From contig OY755047.1 of NCBI GenBank assembly GCA_963576565.1, forward strand, positions 7,348,931 through 7,412,930: a DNA stretch of 64,000 nt. Reading direction: 5' to 3'. This document shows, piece after piece, positions 63,920-64,000 of this stretch. The stretch comes from Aspidapion aeneum. Lineage: Eukaryota; Arthropoda; Insecta; Coleoptera; Brentidae. Under the pieces are notes generated by a model, which was not told where the DNA came from, did not search any database, and saw only the letters and a program-made list of their open reading frames with translations. Within the stretch, counting starts at the first letter, position 1. Each line of letters opens with the position of its first letter. The position numbers and the translations under genes were made by a program.

Positions 63920-64000
63920 AATCATAACAAAAACATTGTATGTAAAAAAAGCCAAGTACGCGAAAATGGCATTTCGTAAAAAGAATTGACATAAAAGTAA
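63920..64000 (+). mobile_element. element E, copy 6, cut by window edge
   Basis: Starts AATCATAACAAAAACATTG; GCCAAGTACGCGAAAATGGC follows; continues past 64000. Confidence 0.75.

Overview
The window looks like nuclear DNA from an insect with a large, repeat-rich genome. It is AT-rich, has spliced genes with GT-AG introns of several kb, and is dominated by nested transposable elements. The species cannot be named; a beetle-like genome is only a guess. All motif counts, identities and hairpins were read by eye.

Host genes. One gene is recognised: an acyl-CoA (stearoyl-CoA/delta-9-type) desaturase on the minus strand. Seven coding exons lie between 26014 and 1653, with all three histidine boxes present and the last coding exon(s) beyond the left edge. 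Its introns carry most of the repeats in the left 26 kb. A second host gene may end at the right edge: a plus-strand terminal exon at 63583-63721 with a good acceptor, a stop and AATAAA signals.

Mobile DNA. At least three groups of non-LTR retrotransposons are present: RTE-like copies with RT and basic GRRKRGRP tails, an R4/Dong-like element with an R2-type endonuclease sitting in a (TA)n tract, and other LINE remnants. Several copies are 5'-truncated with clear target-site duplications (TSDs). There are hAT-type MITEs, TA-flanked mariner-type elements (including a 1.5-kb palindromic element with a conserved small ORF, three copies), two P/THAP9-like elements, and two repeat families present in six copies each: one with CTGT microsatellite and terminal palindromes, one with foldback arms and a minisatellite.

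Most striking region, 30491-34941. A tandem array of a 513-bp unit (7 full copies, a partial copy, then an inverted copy) carries a complete type I hammerhead ribozyme in every unit that includes that segment. The block is flanked by a 13-bp direct repeat, so it appears to have inserted as one piece. A single dispersed copy at 11612-12054 also has a 13-bp TSD, the same two termini and a 5' inversion. This points to reverse transcription of (multimeric) hammerhead RNA, as proposed for retrozymes and as seen with hammerhead-bearing Penelope-like elements, rather than passive satellite amplification.

Right of the array, 35.0-41.3 kb is a stack of nested insertions: a P-like element in a promoter-like GC-rich stretch, then one RTE-like LINE interrupted twice. 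44-64 kb continues as nested LINEs, MITEs and palindromes.
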